A DNA stretch of 64,000 nucleotides from Musa acuminata AAA Group (lineage: Eukaryota; Streptophyta; Magnoliopsida; Zingiberales; Musaceae). Positions 51,882-62,083 of this stretch are shown here, piece by piece; positions within the stretch are counted from its first letter, which is position 1, and every line of letters begins with the position of its first letter. The stretch is taken from contig NC_088339.1 of assembly GCF_036884655.1 (NCBI RefSeq), forward strand, positions 23,725,001 through 23,789,000, in the 5' to 3' direction. Made by a program: the position numbers and the translations under genes. The notes under the pieces were generated by a model that worked only from the letters and a program-made list of their open reading frames with translations, was not told the DNA's origin and searched no databases.

Positions 51882-51959
51882 TAGGTTGTTCGTGCGAATG
51901 ATTGGTTTTGAACTGCGTGTATTGTGTTTAGGAAGAATTTTGATGTCAAAATCGTTGAC

Positions 51960-52395
51960 GCAAAAGCGAGGAAGGGCAGCAACAGTTGCTGCCCTCGATC
52001 TGCATGCCTGCAGCCACCTACAGCGGCAGCCGCAGCCGCAGCCAGGCAGCACAGCGCCGGCGCATGCGCAAGCGCTGTGCCTGCAGCAGCCGGCCGGCGG
52101 CCTGCTTGCAGCAGGCTTGCTGCCGACGGGGCTGGCAACCCACGGGCAGAGGCGTCGCAGGGCAGCGACGCGCGACGCCTGCCGCCGCTGCTCCCGCGGG
52201 CGAAACCCCCCCCACAGGGGCGGCCGCCCGGCGGGACAGCACCGCCTGCGGAGGCAGCGACGCCCGAAAGGGGAGCCCACCTGCAGCGGCAGCGCCACCA
52301 GCGGGCGTGCCGCCTGCAGGCGAGGGCAGCGCCCTCGCCCCGCCGCACAGGCCGCCGCCGGCAGGGTGGCGACGGCGGCAGCAGCGAAAGGTGGA
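51960..52395. other. GC-rich island in leader of unit 1
   Basis: A roughly 430-bp block rich in GCAGC, CGGC and CTGCAG words between AT-richer flanks. Frames are open on both strands at once, giving Ala/Arg/Cys-rich peptides with no known domain, so it is taken as non-coding. Unit 2 has the same block at 59092-59524, 6 bp shorter in the GCAGCC run and 1 bp longer in a C run. Such length changes argue against a protein. Confidence 0.7.
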
Positions 52396-53172
52396 AAGGG
52401 TATTAGGGTTTTCTGGGCAAAAGATAGTTTTGCCCCTCGGAATTTGAGAAATTCCAGTTTCTGTCTTTTGTCCAAATTACGAAAATACCCTTAGGAATTG
52501 AGAAATTCCCTACATGTCCCTGATTTCAGAAAAATATTAATTAATTAAAAGATTTAGTTGATTATTATTTTTATTATTATCTAGTAGTCCTACATGATGA
52601 TGATTATTTCTACATGTGATGTATGATGTGTGGACGGATGATCATGGACCGTGTGATGTGTGTACTTGTGATTATTATTATTGAGGTCTGTGAACCTCCA
52701 TTATATTTCTTGTTTATTATCGGGTCTGCGTGCCTATGATTAAGTTGTAATCACACGAGGAGGCGCAGCGGGAGCGTGGATGCGATAGCGGGACCCACGA
52801 GACGGACGATCGTGATGCATGGAGATGCATCAAGATGTCGACGAAACCGACGAGGACGAGATGGACGATCACAGGGCATGGAGATGCACCGTTGCACACA
52901 TAGATCTTGATGTGAGTGATTAGGCCTACTGGCTCGGGCCTAATCATATTAGGTTGTGGTCCATGATCATCTGGTGTGATTGCTTATACACATACTAGAT
53001 ATGTATATATATTTGCATGCGATGTAGATATATATTAAATATGTATATGTGTGACATGTCATATTAGGAGACCTAATTATAGAAACATCTCTCGATAATA
53101 TTAAGTCGGTAAACGTGAGGCAATTAGATTGACCCACGTGGCCTTCCATCGTTATGAGTATGAACCGATTCC

Positions 53173-53490
53173 CGGTGTAGGTTGAGTTGGTCGAGTCCCT
53201 CGAGACTCACCTATATCGCAATTCGCTATCTTGCTTACGACATAGAGATGTCACCGGTGACCTGAGGGCATGGTATGCTTGGTCGAGTCCCTCGAGGGTA
53301 TATCATCAAATCAGACTCATCTTGTAACGAATGTGTTGACTTAACCGAGCATCATGGTTGGTCGAGTCCCTCGAGGCCATGGTGATTCGGAGGCCGAACA
53401 GGACGGGAATCACAAGGAGTTGTGATCGGCAAGAGTTGCCTACCTTTTAGGCTTAGTGTGATTGGTCGAGTCCCTCGAGGTTACACTAAG
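53173..53490 (+). ncRNA. Leader hairpin array, unit 1 (four hairpins with one shared top)
   Basis: The sequence TGGTCGAGTCCCTCGAG occurs at 53188, 53280, 53359 and 53463. Each folds as TCGAG/CTCGA around a TCC loop. The lower stems differ in sequence but pair: 53173-53187 with 53205-53218 (14 pairs, one bulged T); 53270-53279 with 53297-53306 (10); 53350-53358 with 53376-53384 (9); 53452-53462 with 53480-53490 (11). All nine non-Watson-Crick pairs are G.U in the sense strand. A plain hairpin (53409-53426) and a perfect 12-bp palindrome GTCACCGGTGAC (53250-53261) lie among them. The array ends 185 bases before gag. A role in packaging, dimerisation or translation is inference. Confidence 0.75.
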
Positions 53491-53675
53491 ACGCTGATTG
53501 GATCCTGATCCCCACTAGAAGTCTGCCGGAGACTTCCGTTTCACGTGCTGAGGGTGTCGCGTGACTCGATAGTAAAATAGTGGGAGCATATTAAGATAGA
53601 AGTCCATATCTTGATAGTTTATTTCTTGCAAAATCTGCATGTTATACATTTCTGCTACATCTTTATTTTCAGAAA

Positions 53676-54956
53676 ATGTCGCTTTCAAATCCCTTACGTG
53701 ACATACTTGATGTCAACCGCCTCACTGGTCCAAATTATACGGATTGGCTCCGTAACTTGAGAATTGTTCTCACAGCGGAGAAAATCGTGTACGTCCTTGA
53801 TACAGTGATGCCTACGCCCGAAGAAGGGGCAAGCGAGGATGAGATCGCTCGCTACGTGAAGTACATTGATGACTCCACTCTTGCTCAGTGCTATATGTTG
53901 GGCTCTGTGACTCCAGAGTTACAGAGACAACATGAAAAGATGGATGCCAGATCCATTCTCCTACATGTCCGTAAATTGTTTGAGGAACAGGGAAGGACTC
54001 AACGATATGAGATATCCAAGAGCCTTTTCCGCGCTAGGATGACTGAGGGGACATCGGTTCAGAACCATGTCCTAAAGATGATTGAGTGGATAGAGAAACT
54101 CACAGGTCTAGGAATGGTCCTAGAGGATAACTTGTGTGTGGACATTGTGCTTCAGTCCCTACCAGATTCCTTTTCACAGTTCATAATGAATTTTAATATG
54201 AACAAGCTTGAGGTGACTCTCCCAGAGCTCCTCAATATGTTGAGGGAGGCAGAGAGTACTGTTAAGAAAGAGAAGCCAGTTCTCTACACTAGTGAGACCA
54301 GAAAGAAAAGGAAAGCAGAAAGGTCCCTTAAGAAGGGAAAGGGCAAGGGCAAACAAGGTAAAGCAAAGGTTGCTAAGAAGGACCCAGCAAAGGACAAAGG
54401 CCAGTGCTTCCACTGTGGTAAAGATGGGCATTGGAAGAGAAACTGCAAAGAGTACCTTGCAGAAAGGGCGAAACAAAAGCTTGATAAAGCTTCAGGTACA
54501 TTCATGATCAGTCTCCATTTGTCAGACTCTTATGATAACACATGGGTATTGGATACCGGTAGTGCTTATCATATATGCAATTCGTTGCAGGTTCTGGCAA
54601 GGCCTAGGAGACTAGAGAGAGGCGAGATGGACCTCAAGATGGGTAATGGAGCAAAAGTTGCTGTATTAGCTGTTGGCGAGATCGCCCTACATCTGCCTAG
54701 TGGAGCTTTTATTGCATTAGATGCATGTTATTTTGTTCCTTCTATTATCAAAAACATTATCTCCATTTCATATTTAACAGTTAGTGGATATAAATTTGTT
54801 TTTGAGAACAATGGTTGTTCGATATTATTAAATGATAAGATCATCACGAAAGGAACATTGCATAATGGTTTATTTATGTTAGACACCACTCCACATATCA
54901 TGAATGTAAATGTGTCCAAAAGGAAACGAGATGAGTTGAACAGTGCATACCTATGA
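53676..54956 (+). CDS. Copia Gag polyprotein part, unit 1
   Basis: An open frame of 426 residues starting [20 protein letters not shown]. The first 220 residues form the capsid-like UBN2/gag region, followed by a Lys-rich stretch. A single CCHC zinc knuckle ([14 protein letters not shown], about 246-259) follows. The aspartic protease signature is recognisable ([14 protein letters not shown], about 290-303). Gag packages the element RNA into virus-like particles in the cytoplasm. The frame ends at TGA 54954-54956, where the GAG-pre-integrase region should continue, so this stop is a lesion and not a natural end. Unit 2 differs at only a few residues, for example N/T in DWLRNLRIV. Confidence 0.92.
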   Translation: MSLSNPLRDILDVNRLTGPNYTDWLRNLRIVLTAEKIVYVLDTVMPTPEEGASEDEIARYVKYIDDSTLAQCYMLGSVTPELQRQHEKMDARSILLHVRKLFEEQGRTQRYEISKSLFRARMTEGTSVQNHVLKMIEWIEKLTGLGMVLEDNLCVDIVLQSLPDSFSQFIMNFNMNKLEVTLPELLNMLREAESTVKKEKPVLYTSETRKKRKAERSLKKGKGKGKQGKAKVAKKDPAKDKGQCFHCGKDGHWKRNCKEYLAERAKQKLDKASGTFMISLHLSDSYDNTWVLDTGSAYHICNSLQVLARPRRLERGEMDLKMGNGAKVAVLAVGEIALHLPSGAFIALDACYFVPSIIKNIISISYLTVSGYKFVFENNGCSILLNDKIITKGTLHNGLFMLDTTPHIMNVNVSKRKRDELNSAYL

Positions 54957-57438
54957 CATTGTAGGCTAGGTCACATCCATGAAAGAAGGATTCAAAAGTT
55001 ACTAAATGATGGATATCTAGATCCATTCGACTATATGTCTTATTCAACTTGTGAGCCTTGCATTCGTGGAAAATTGACCAACTCTCCATTTAGTGGAACT
55101 GGAGAGAGAGCCACTGAGTTGTTGGAACTCATACATAGTGATGTATGTGGACCCATGTCAACTCATGCCATTGGAGGTTACTCCTACTTCATTACATTTA
55201 CTGATGATTTCTCAAGGTATGGATATGTGTACTTAATGAAGTACAAGTCCGATGCCTTTGAGAAATTCGGAGAGTATAAGAATGAGGTGGAGAACCAGAC
55301 TGGAAAGAGTATCAAAACTCTTCGATCAGATCGAGGAGGTGAGTACTTAAGTACAGAGTTTACTCAGTTCCTCAAGGACCATGGGATATTATACCAATGG
55401 ACACCTCCTTACACACCTCAGCTCAATGGTGTCTCTAAAAGGAGAAATCGTACTTTATTAGATATGGTATGGTCCATGATGAGTTTCGCTGACCTACCCA
55501 TCTCATTCTAGGGATATGCCCTAGAAACCGCAGCTTACCTTCTGAACAGAGTTCCAACTAAGTCGGTAGTGTCTACACCATATGAGATATGGAAAGGGAA
55601 GAAGCCTGATCTTAAGGTTGTTAAAATTTGGGGCTACCCTGCCCACGTTAAAAGACACAACCCCGATAAGTTAGAATCAAGGACAGAGCGATGCATATTT
55701 GTGGGATACCCCAAGGAAACTTGTGGATATTATTTCTATCATCTCGAGGACAAAAAGGTCTTTGTAGCTAAGAGAGCAGTGTTCCTTGAGAAGGAACACA
55801 TTCTTGGCGGAGACAGTGGGAGAATGATAGAGTTGAGCGAAGTTAGAGAACCAAGCTCAAGCACCACTCTACAGCCCGAGTCTGTTTAGGTACCTAATAC
55901 ACAAGTATCAACTTTACGCAGATCTGATAGAGTATCCCATCCTCCTGAGAGATATGTGGGACATATTAGAGGAGAGGATGTAGAGGATATTGATCCTCAG
56001 ACTTACGAGGAGGCTATTATGAGTATAGACTCTGGGAAGTGGCAAGAAGCCATGAATTCTGAGATGGATTCTATGTACTCCAATAAGGTTTGGAACCTAG
56101 TTGATGCGCCCGAAGGTATTGTATCCATCGGTTGCAAGTGGATCTTTAAGAAAAAGATCGGAGTAGATGGAAAGGTAGAGACCTATAAAGCAAGGCTAGT
56201 GGCTAAGGCGTATCGTCAAAGGCAAGGTGTTGACTACGACGAAACTTTCTCACCCGTAGCAATGCTAAAATCCATCAGAATTCTATTGGCTATTGCAGCA
56301 CACTATGATTATGAGATCTGGCAGATGGATGTGAAAACCGCATTCCTCAATGGGAACCTCGAGGAGGAGGTGTATATGATGCAACCTGAGGGATTCGTGT
56401 CCAAGAACTGCCCAGATAAAGTGTGTAGGTTGCTTAAATCCATTTATGGACTAAAGCAAGCTTCCCGAAGTTGGAACATAAGATTTGATGAGTCAATCAG
56501 ATCTTATGACTTCGTTAAGAACGAAGATGAGCCTTGTGTATACAGGAAGGTAAGTGGGAGCGCTATCACCTTTTTGGTGTTATATGTGGATGACATCCTC
56601 ATCATTGGGAATGACGTAGGAATGCTATCCACAGTAAAGACTTGGTTATCTAGACACTTCTCCATAAAGGACTTAGGGGAAGCATCCTATATCTTGGGGA
56701 TTAGAATCTATAGAGATAGATCCAAGAGGATGCTTGGCTTGTCCCAGTCCAGGTACATAGAAACCATTGTCAAAAGGTTTGGCATGGAAAATTCCAAAGG
56801 GCAAACATGAATATGATACCTTATGCCTCAGCAATAGGGTCTATCATGTATGTCATGCTATGTACTAGGCCTGATATAGCGCATGCTCTGAGTGTCACGA
56901 GCAGGTATCAGGCGGATCCAGGCTTGGAGCACTGGAAAACAGTAAAGTGTATCCTTAAGTACTTGAGAAGGACTAAGGATCTTTTACTAGTATATGGAGG
57001 TAATAGCCTTAAGGTTGAAGGCTTCACTGACTCAAGTTTTCAGTCTGATGTCGATGATAGCAAGTCGAATTCAGGGTATGTGTACACCTTGAATGGAGGA
57101 GCAGTGTGCTGGAAGAGTTCCAAGCAAGACATCACTGCTGACTCGACCATGGAGGCGGAGTACATTGCTGCATCGGATGCAGCAACGGAGGGAGTCTGGG
57201 TGAAAAAGTTAATCACAGATTTGGGAGTCGATACAGATAGCGACAAGTCGACTTCCTTATATTGCGACAACTATGGGGCGATTACTCAAATAAGGGAACC
57301 CGGGTCTCATCAGAAGTGTTCTGAGGAGGTTCCAGCTTATAAGAGAGATCGTAACCCGAGGAGATGTAGTAGTGGAAAGAGTTCCATCCGAAGATAACAT
57401 TGCAGATCCACTGACAAAGTCGTTCTCTTAGATTGTCT
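54957..57438 (+). pseudogene. Broken copia pol (integrase, RT, RNase H), unit 1
   Basis: The pol domains are in order but interrupted. The GAG-pre-integrase and integrase core run 54957-55511 with HSDVCGPMS and RSDRGGEY present. The third catalytic residue position (55437-55439, GVSKRRNRT) is Lys where the family has Glu. In-frame stops lie at 55509-55511 and 55887-55889. Reverse transcriptase 55956-56810 keeps YVDDILIIGND. The region joining RT to RNase H is shortened and out of frame near 56790-56812. RNase H (56807-57397) keeps TDSSFQSD and CDNYGAI but changes frame near 57310. AKAYRQ replaces the usual AKGYRQ near 56205. No complete pol product can be made from this copy. Confidence 0.9.
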
Positions 57439-57505
57439 ATGAGCGTCACAGGAGTCTGATGGGGATCAGACACATAGGTGATTGGCTTTAGGTCAAGTGG
57501 GAGAT

Positions 57506-59000
57506 TGCTAGTCATAGGTGCCCAGCAAGCCAATCACGTGAGTGATGGCACGTGTGACTTGATACAGAATCTTTTTGCTTATTATATTTTGGCGTATATC
57601 ACTTTATAACTATTGCATAAATGCATATATATATTGTGATGTCCTTGGATTTGTGCAATGGGAATCGGATAATGATGAGATCACGATAATGAGATCGATT
57701 CACCTTTAAACACATATCCTAAATAATCCCGGTCATAGGTTACTCGAGAGGGACATCGTGATAACCGGATAGACTGGTGTGCTGTATACCCGTCCATATG
57801 ATGGATGCAGCTGGTCTCATAGCTGCTCGTGTAGGGACACTAGGGATACGGTACAGGTGCTCATTGGAGAATGAGTTCACTGATTGATCCGCTTACGGAA
57901 TGCTGGATGGTTGATGATGCCTTATTGTCAGACAGCGATTCCGTAGTCCTAGTGGTGTATCTGGTCCTTAGACTTGAGACACCAAGGATGTCCTGTATGA
58001 GTGCTCCACTCTTTGATACCAGACTTATAGGTTTGGCTGTCCCCAGATCTAGTACAGCTGGTCATTAGGAGTGGTAGTCGACCTTACGAGGGCTATTGAG
58101 TGTCAATAGAGGATCATCCACTCTCGGCGTCATGAGAGGAATATCCTATGTGTTCTTGCTCAGACAAATCCCTGGCCAGGGTCATTCGGGTTGAGAGAGA
58201 AAGAGTTCTCCGGGAGAATCCGATTAGAGCGAGACTCGAGTAGAAACCGTATGGGTCTGACAACACCATGCTCGATATACGGTCTCTGGGATATTAGATG
58301 GATGAGGGACTATAGGTACATGGTAACTGAGGACAGACAGGTCTAATGGATTGGATTCCCCTATATCGTTTGGGGACTACGGCGTAGTGGCCTAGTACGT
58401 CCGTAGTCGATGAGTCGAGTGAATTATTACAGAGATAATAATTCACTGAGTTAGAAGGAGTTCTGACAGGTATGACTCACGGCCAGCTCGATATTGGGCC
58501 TAGAGGGTCACACACATATGGTTGGCATTGCGATGAGTAGAGGTTCGGATATGAGATATCCGACGGAGCCCTTGTCTTATTGGATGCAGATCCAATACCC
58601 ACTAAGGAAGGACCCATTAGGGTTTGACACGGGATCTCTATAAATAGGAGGGATTCACAGCCTCATAGGCTAGAGTCTTTGCTTGCCTTTCCTATTCTCC
58701 TCTCCCTCTCCACCTCAGAGTAGGCCTGGAGTTTTGAGGAGCGTCGTCGCAACCCTACTGTGTGGATCACCGCTAGAGAGGACGACGCTTGACCTCCTTC
58801 ACCCTCTCCTAAGGATCTGCAAGGAAACAGGGATATACGATCTCACAAGGTAACACAATCTCTATACGCAGTTTTGTGTTTTGCGGATTTTTTGCGCACC
58901 AATCTTCGCACGACGACGAACATCTTTTAGGGAATCGGGGATTTTGTTTTCTTGTTCTTCCGCTGCGCATATGATGTCGCCCCTCAATGATTTCCCAACA
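57506..59000 (+). repeat. LTR2 of Angela-like copia element (1495 bp)
   Basis: Same borders as LTR1 (TGCTAG...CCAACA), preceded by AAGTGGGAGA and followed by the primer-binding site of unit 2. TATA box at 58639-58647. It serves as the 3' LTR of unit 1 and the 5' LTR of unit 2. Confidence 0.93.
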
Positions 59001-60299
59001 GTGGTATCAGAGCTAGGTTGTTCGTGCGAATGATTGGTTTTGAACTGCGTGTATTGTGTTTAGGAAGAATTTTGATGTCAAAATCGTTGACGCAAAAGCG
59101 AGGAAGGGCAGCAACAGTTGCTGCCCTCGATCTGCATGCCTGCAGCCACCTGTAGCGGCAGCCGCAGCCAGGCAGCACAGCGCCGGCGCATGCGCAAGCG
59201 CTGTGCCTGCAGCAGCCGGCCGGCGGCCTGCTTGCAGCAGGCTTGCTGCCGACGGGGCTGGCAACCCTCGGGCAGAGGCGCCGCAGGGCAGCGACGCGCG
59301 ACGCCTGCCGCCGCTGCTCCCGCGGGCGAAACCCCCCCCCACAGGGGCGGCCGCCCGGCGGGACAGCACCGCCTGCGGAGGCAGCGACGCCCGAAAGGGG
59401 AGCCCACCTGCAGCGGCAGCGCCACCAGCGGGCGTGCCGCCTGCAGGCGAGGGCAGCGCCCTCGCCCCGCCGCACAGGCCGCCGCCGGCAGGGTGGCGAC
59501 GGCGGCAGCAGCGAAAGGGGGAAAGGGTATTAGGGTTTTCTGGGCAAAAGATAGTTTTGCCCCTCGGAATTTGAGAAATTCCAGTTTCTGTCTTTTGTCC
59601 AAATTACGAAAATACCCTTAGGAATTGAGAAATTCCCTACATGTCCCTGATTTCAGAAAAATATTAATTAATTAAAAGGTTTAGTTGATTATTATTTTTA
59701 TTATTATCTAGTAGTCCTACATGATGATGATTATTTATACATGTGATGTATGATGTGTGAACGGATGATCATGGACCGTGTGATGTGTGTACTTGTGATT
59801 ATTATTATTGAGGTCTGTGAACCTCCATTATATTTCTTGTTTATTATCGGGCCTGCGTGCCTATGATTAAGTTGTAATCACACGAGGAGGCGCAGCGGGA
59901 GCGTGGATGCGATAGCGGGACCTACGAGACGGACGATCGTGATGCATGGAGATGCATCAAGATGTCGACGAAACCGACGAGGACGAGATGGACGATCACA
60001 GGGCATGGAGATGCACCGTTGCACACATAGATCTTGATGTGAGTGATTAGGCCTATTGGCTCGGGCCTAATCATATTAGGTTGTGGTCCATGATCATCTG
60101 GTGTGATTGCTTATACACATACTATATATGTATATATATTTGCATGCGATGTAGATATATATTAAATATGTATATGTGTGACATGTCATATTAGGAGACC
60201 TAATTATAGAAACATCTCTCGATAATATTAAGTCGGTAAACGTGAGGCAATTAGATTGACCCACGTGGCCTTCCATCGTTATGAGTATGAACCGATTCC

Positions 60300-60617
60300 C
60301 GGTGTAGGTTGAGTTGGTCGAGTCCCTCGAGACTCACCTATATCGCAATTCGCTATCTTGCTTACGACATAGAGATGTCACCGGTGACCTGAGGGCATGG
60401 TATGCTTGGTCGAGTCCCTCGAGGGTATATCATCAAATCAGACTCGTCTTGTAACGAATGTGTTGACTTAACCGAGCATCATGGTTGGTCGAGTCCCTCG
60501 AGGCCATGGTGATTCGGAGGCCGAACAGGACGGGAATCACAAGGAGTTGTGATCGGCAAGAGTTGCCTACCTTTTAGGCTTAGTGTGATTGGTCGAGTCC
60601 CTCGAGGTTACACTAAG
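60300..60617 (+). ncRNA. Leader hairpin array, unit 2
   Basis: All four hairpins, the 12-bp palindrome and the plain fifth hairpin of unit 1 are present here with the same pairing sequences. The units are so young that this copy adds no independent covariation. Confidence 0.72.
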
Positions 60618-60802
60618 ACGCTGATTGGATCCTGATCCCCACTAGAAGTCTGCCGGAGACTTCCGTTTCACGTGCTGAGGGTGTCGCGTGACTCGAGAGT
60701 AAAATAGTGGGAGCATATTAAGATAGAAGTCCATATCTTGATAGTTTATTTCTTGCAAAATCTGCATGTTATACATTTCTGCGACATCTTTATTTTCAGA
60801 AA

Positions 60803-62083
60803 ATGTCGCTTTCAAATCCCTTACGTGACATACTTGATGTCAACCGCCTCACTGGTCCAAATTATACGGATTGGCTCCGTACCTTGAGAATTGTTCTCAC
60901 AGCGGAGAAAATCGTGTACGTCCTTGATACAGTGATGCCTACGCCCGAAGAAGGGGCAAGCGAGGATGAGATCGCTCGCTACGTGAAGTACATTGATGAC
61001 TCCACTCTTGCTCAGTGCTATATGTTGGGCTCTGTGACTCCAGAGTTACAGAGACAACATGAAAAGATGGATGCCAGATCCATTCTCCTACATGTCCGTA
61101 AATTGTTTGAGGAACAGGGAAGGACTCAACGATATGAGATATCCAAGAGCCTTTTCCGCGCTAGGATGACTGAGGGGACATCGGTTCAGAACCATGTCCT
61201 AAAGATGATTGAGTGGATAGAGAAACTCACAGGTCTAGGAATGGTCCTAGAGGATAACTTGTGTGTGGACATTGTGCTTCAGTCCCTACCAGATTCCTTT
61301 TCACAGTTCATAATGAATTTTAATATGAACAAGCTTGAGGTGACTCTCCCAGAGCTCCTCAATATGTTGAGGGAGGCAGAGAGTACTGTTAAGAAAGAGA
61401 AGCCAGTTCTCTACACTAGTGAGACCAGAAAGAAAAGGAAAGCAGAAAGGTCCCTTAAGAAGGGAAAGGGCAAGGGCAAACAAGGTAAAGCAAAGGTTGC
61501 TAAGAAGGACCCAGCAAAGGACAAAGGCCAGTGCTTCCACTGTGGTAAAGATGGGCATTGGAAGAGAAACTGCAAAGAGTACCTTGCAGAAAGGGCGAAA
61601 CAAAAGCTTGATGAAGCTTCAGGTACATTCATGATCAGTCTCCATTTGTCAGACTCTTATGATAACACATGGGTATTGGATACCGGTAGTGCTTATCATA
61701 TATGCAATTCGTTGCAGGTTCTGGCAAGGCCTAGGAGACTAGAGAGAGGCGAGATGGACCTCAAGATGGGTAATGGAGCAAAAGTTGCTATATTAGCTGT
61801 TGGCGAGATCGCCCTACATCTGCCTAGTGGAGCTTTTATTGCATTAGATGCATGTTATTTTGTTCCTTCTATTATCAAAAACATTATCTCCATTTCATAT
61901 TTAACAGTTAGTGGATATAAATTTGTTTTTGAGAACAATGGTTGTTCGATATTATTAAATGATAAGATCATCACGAAAGGAACATTGCATAATGGTTTAT
62001 TTATGTTAGACACCACTCCACATATCATGAATGTAAATGTGTCCAAAAGGAAACGAGATGAGTTGAACAGTGCATACCTATGA
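60803..62083 (+). CDS. Copia Gag polyprotein part, unit 2
   Basis: 426 residues with the same domains as unit 1: UBN2 region, CCHC knuckle, then protease signature [12 protein letters not shown]. Substitutions seen include [15 protein letters not shown] and AILAVG. It ends at the same TGA lesion (62081-62083). Confidence 0.92.
   Translation: MSLSNPLRDILDVNRLTGPNYTDWLRTLRIVLTAEKIVYVLDTVMPTPEEGASEDEIARYVKYIDDSTLAQCYMLGSVTPELQRQHEKMDARSILLHVRKLFEEQGRTQRYEISKSLFRARMTEGTSVQNHVLKMIEWIEKLTGLGMVLEDNLCVDIVLQSLPDSFSQFIMNFNMNKLEVTLPELLNMLREAESTVKKEKPVLYTSETRKKRKAERSLKKGKGKGKQGKAKVAKKDPAKDKGQCFHCGKDGHWKRNCKEYLAERAKQKLDEASGTFMISLHLSDSYDNTWVLDTGSAYHICNSLQVLARPRRLERGEMDLKMGNGAKVAILAVGEIALHLPSGAFIALDACYFVPSIIKNIISISYLTVSGYKFVFENNGCSILLNDKIITKGTLHNGLFMLDTTPHIMNVNVSKRKRDELNSAYL

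Larger units (their letters stand above)
50374..59000 (+). mobile_element. Angela/BARE-like Ty1-copia unit, LTR to LTR (8.6 kb)
   Basis: Order LTR1, PBS, a 1.8-kb leader, gag, a broken pol (integrase, reverse transcriptase, RNase H), PPT, LTR2. Integrase lies before RT, which defines copia. Integrase and RT motifs (HSDVCGPMS, YVDDILIIGND) and the 1.5-kb LTRs fit the Angela/BARE lineage. LTR2 is directly followed by another PBS, leader and gag, so the units are in tandem and share LTR2. No target duplication can be defined inside the window. Confidence 0.9.

Noticed and set aside
51852..52475. Overlapping long open frames on both strands in the GC-rich leader
   Set aside because: They are open in four or more frames at once because stop codons are rare at this GC content. 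They have no domain and change length by 6 bp and 1 bp between units.
53188..53480. Leader 17-mer as Pol III B-box or tRNA T-arm
   Set aside because: GGTCGAGTCC is close to the B-box but lacks one T. No A-box lies at the right distance, and the surrounding pairing does not make a tRNA shape.
53188..53490. CRISPR-like array in the leader
   Set aside because: This is eukaryotic nuclear DNA, spacing between the repeats is irregular (92, 79 and 104 bp), and the repeats sit at the top of hairpins whose flanks pair. No cas-like genes are present.
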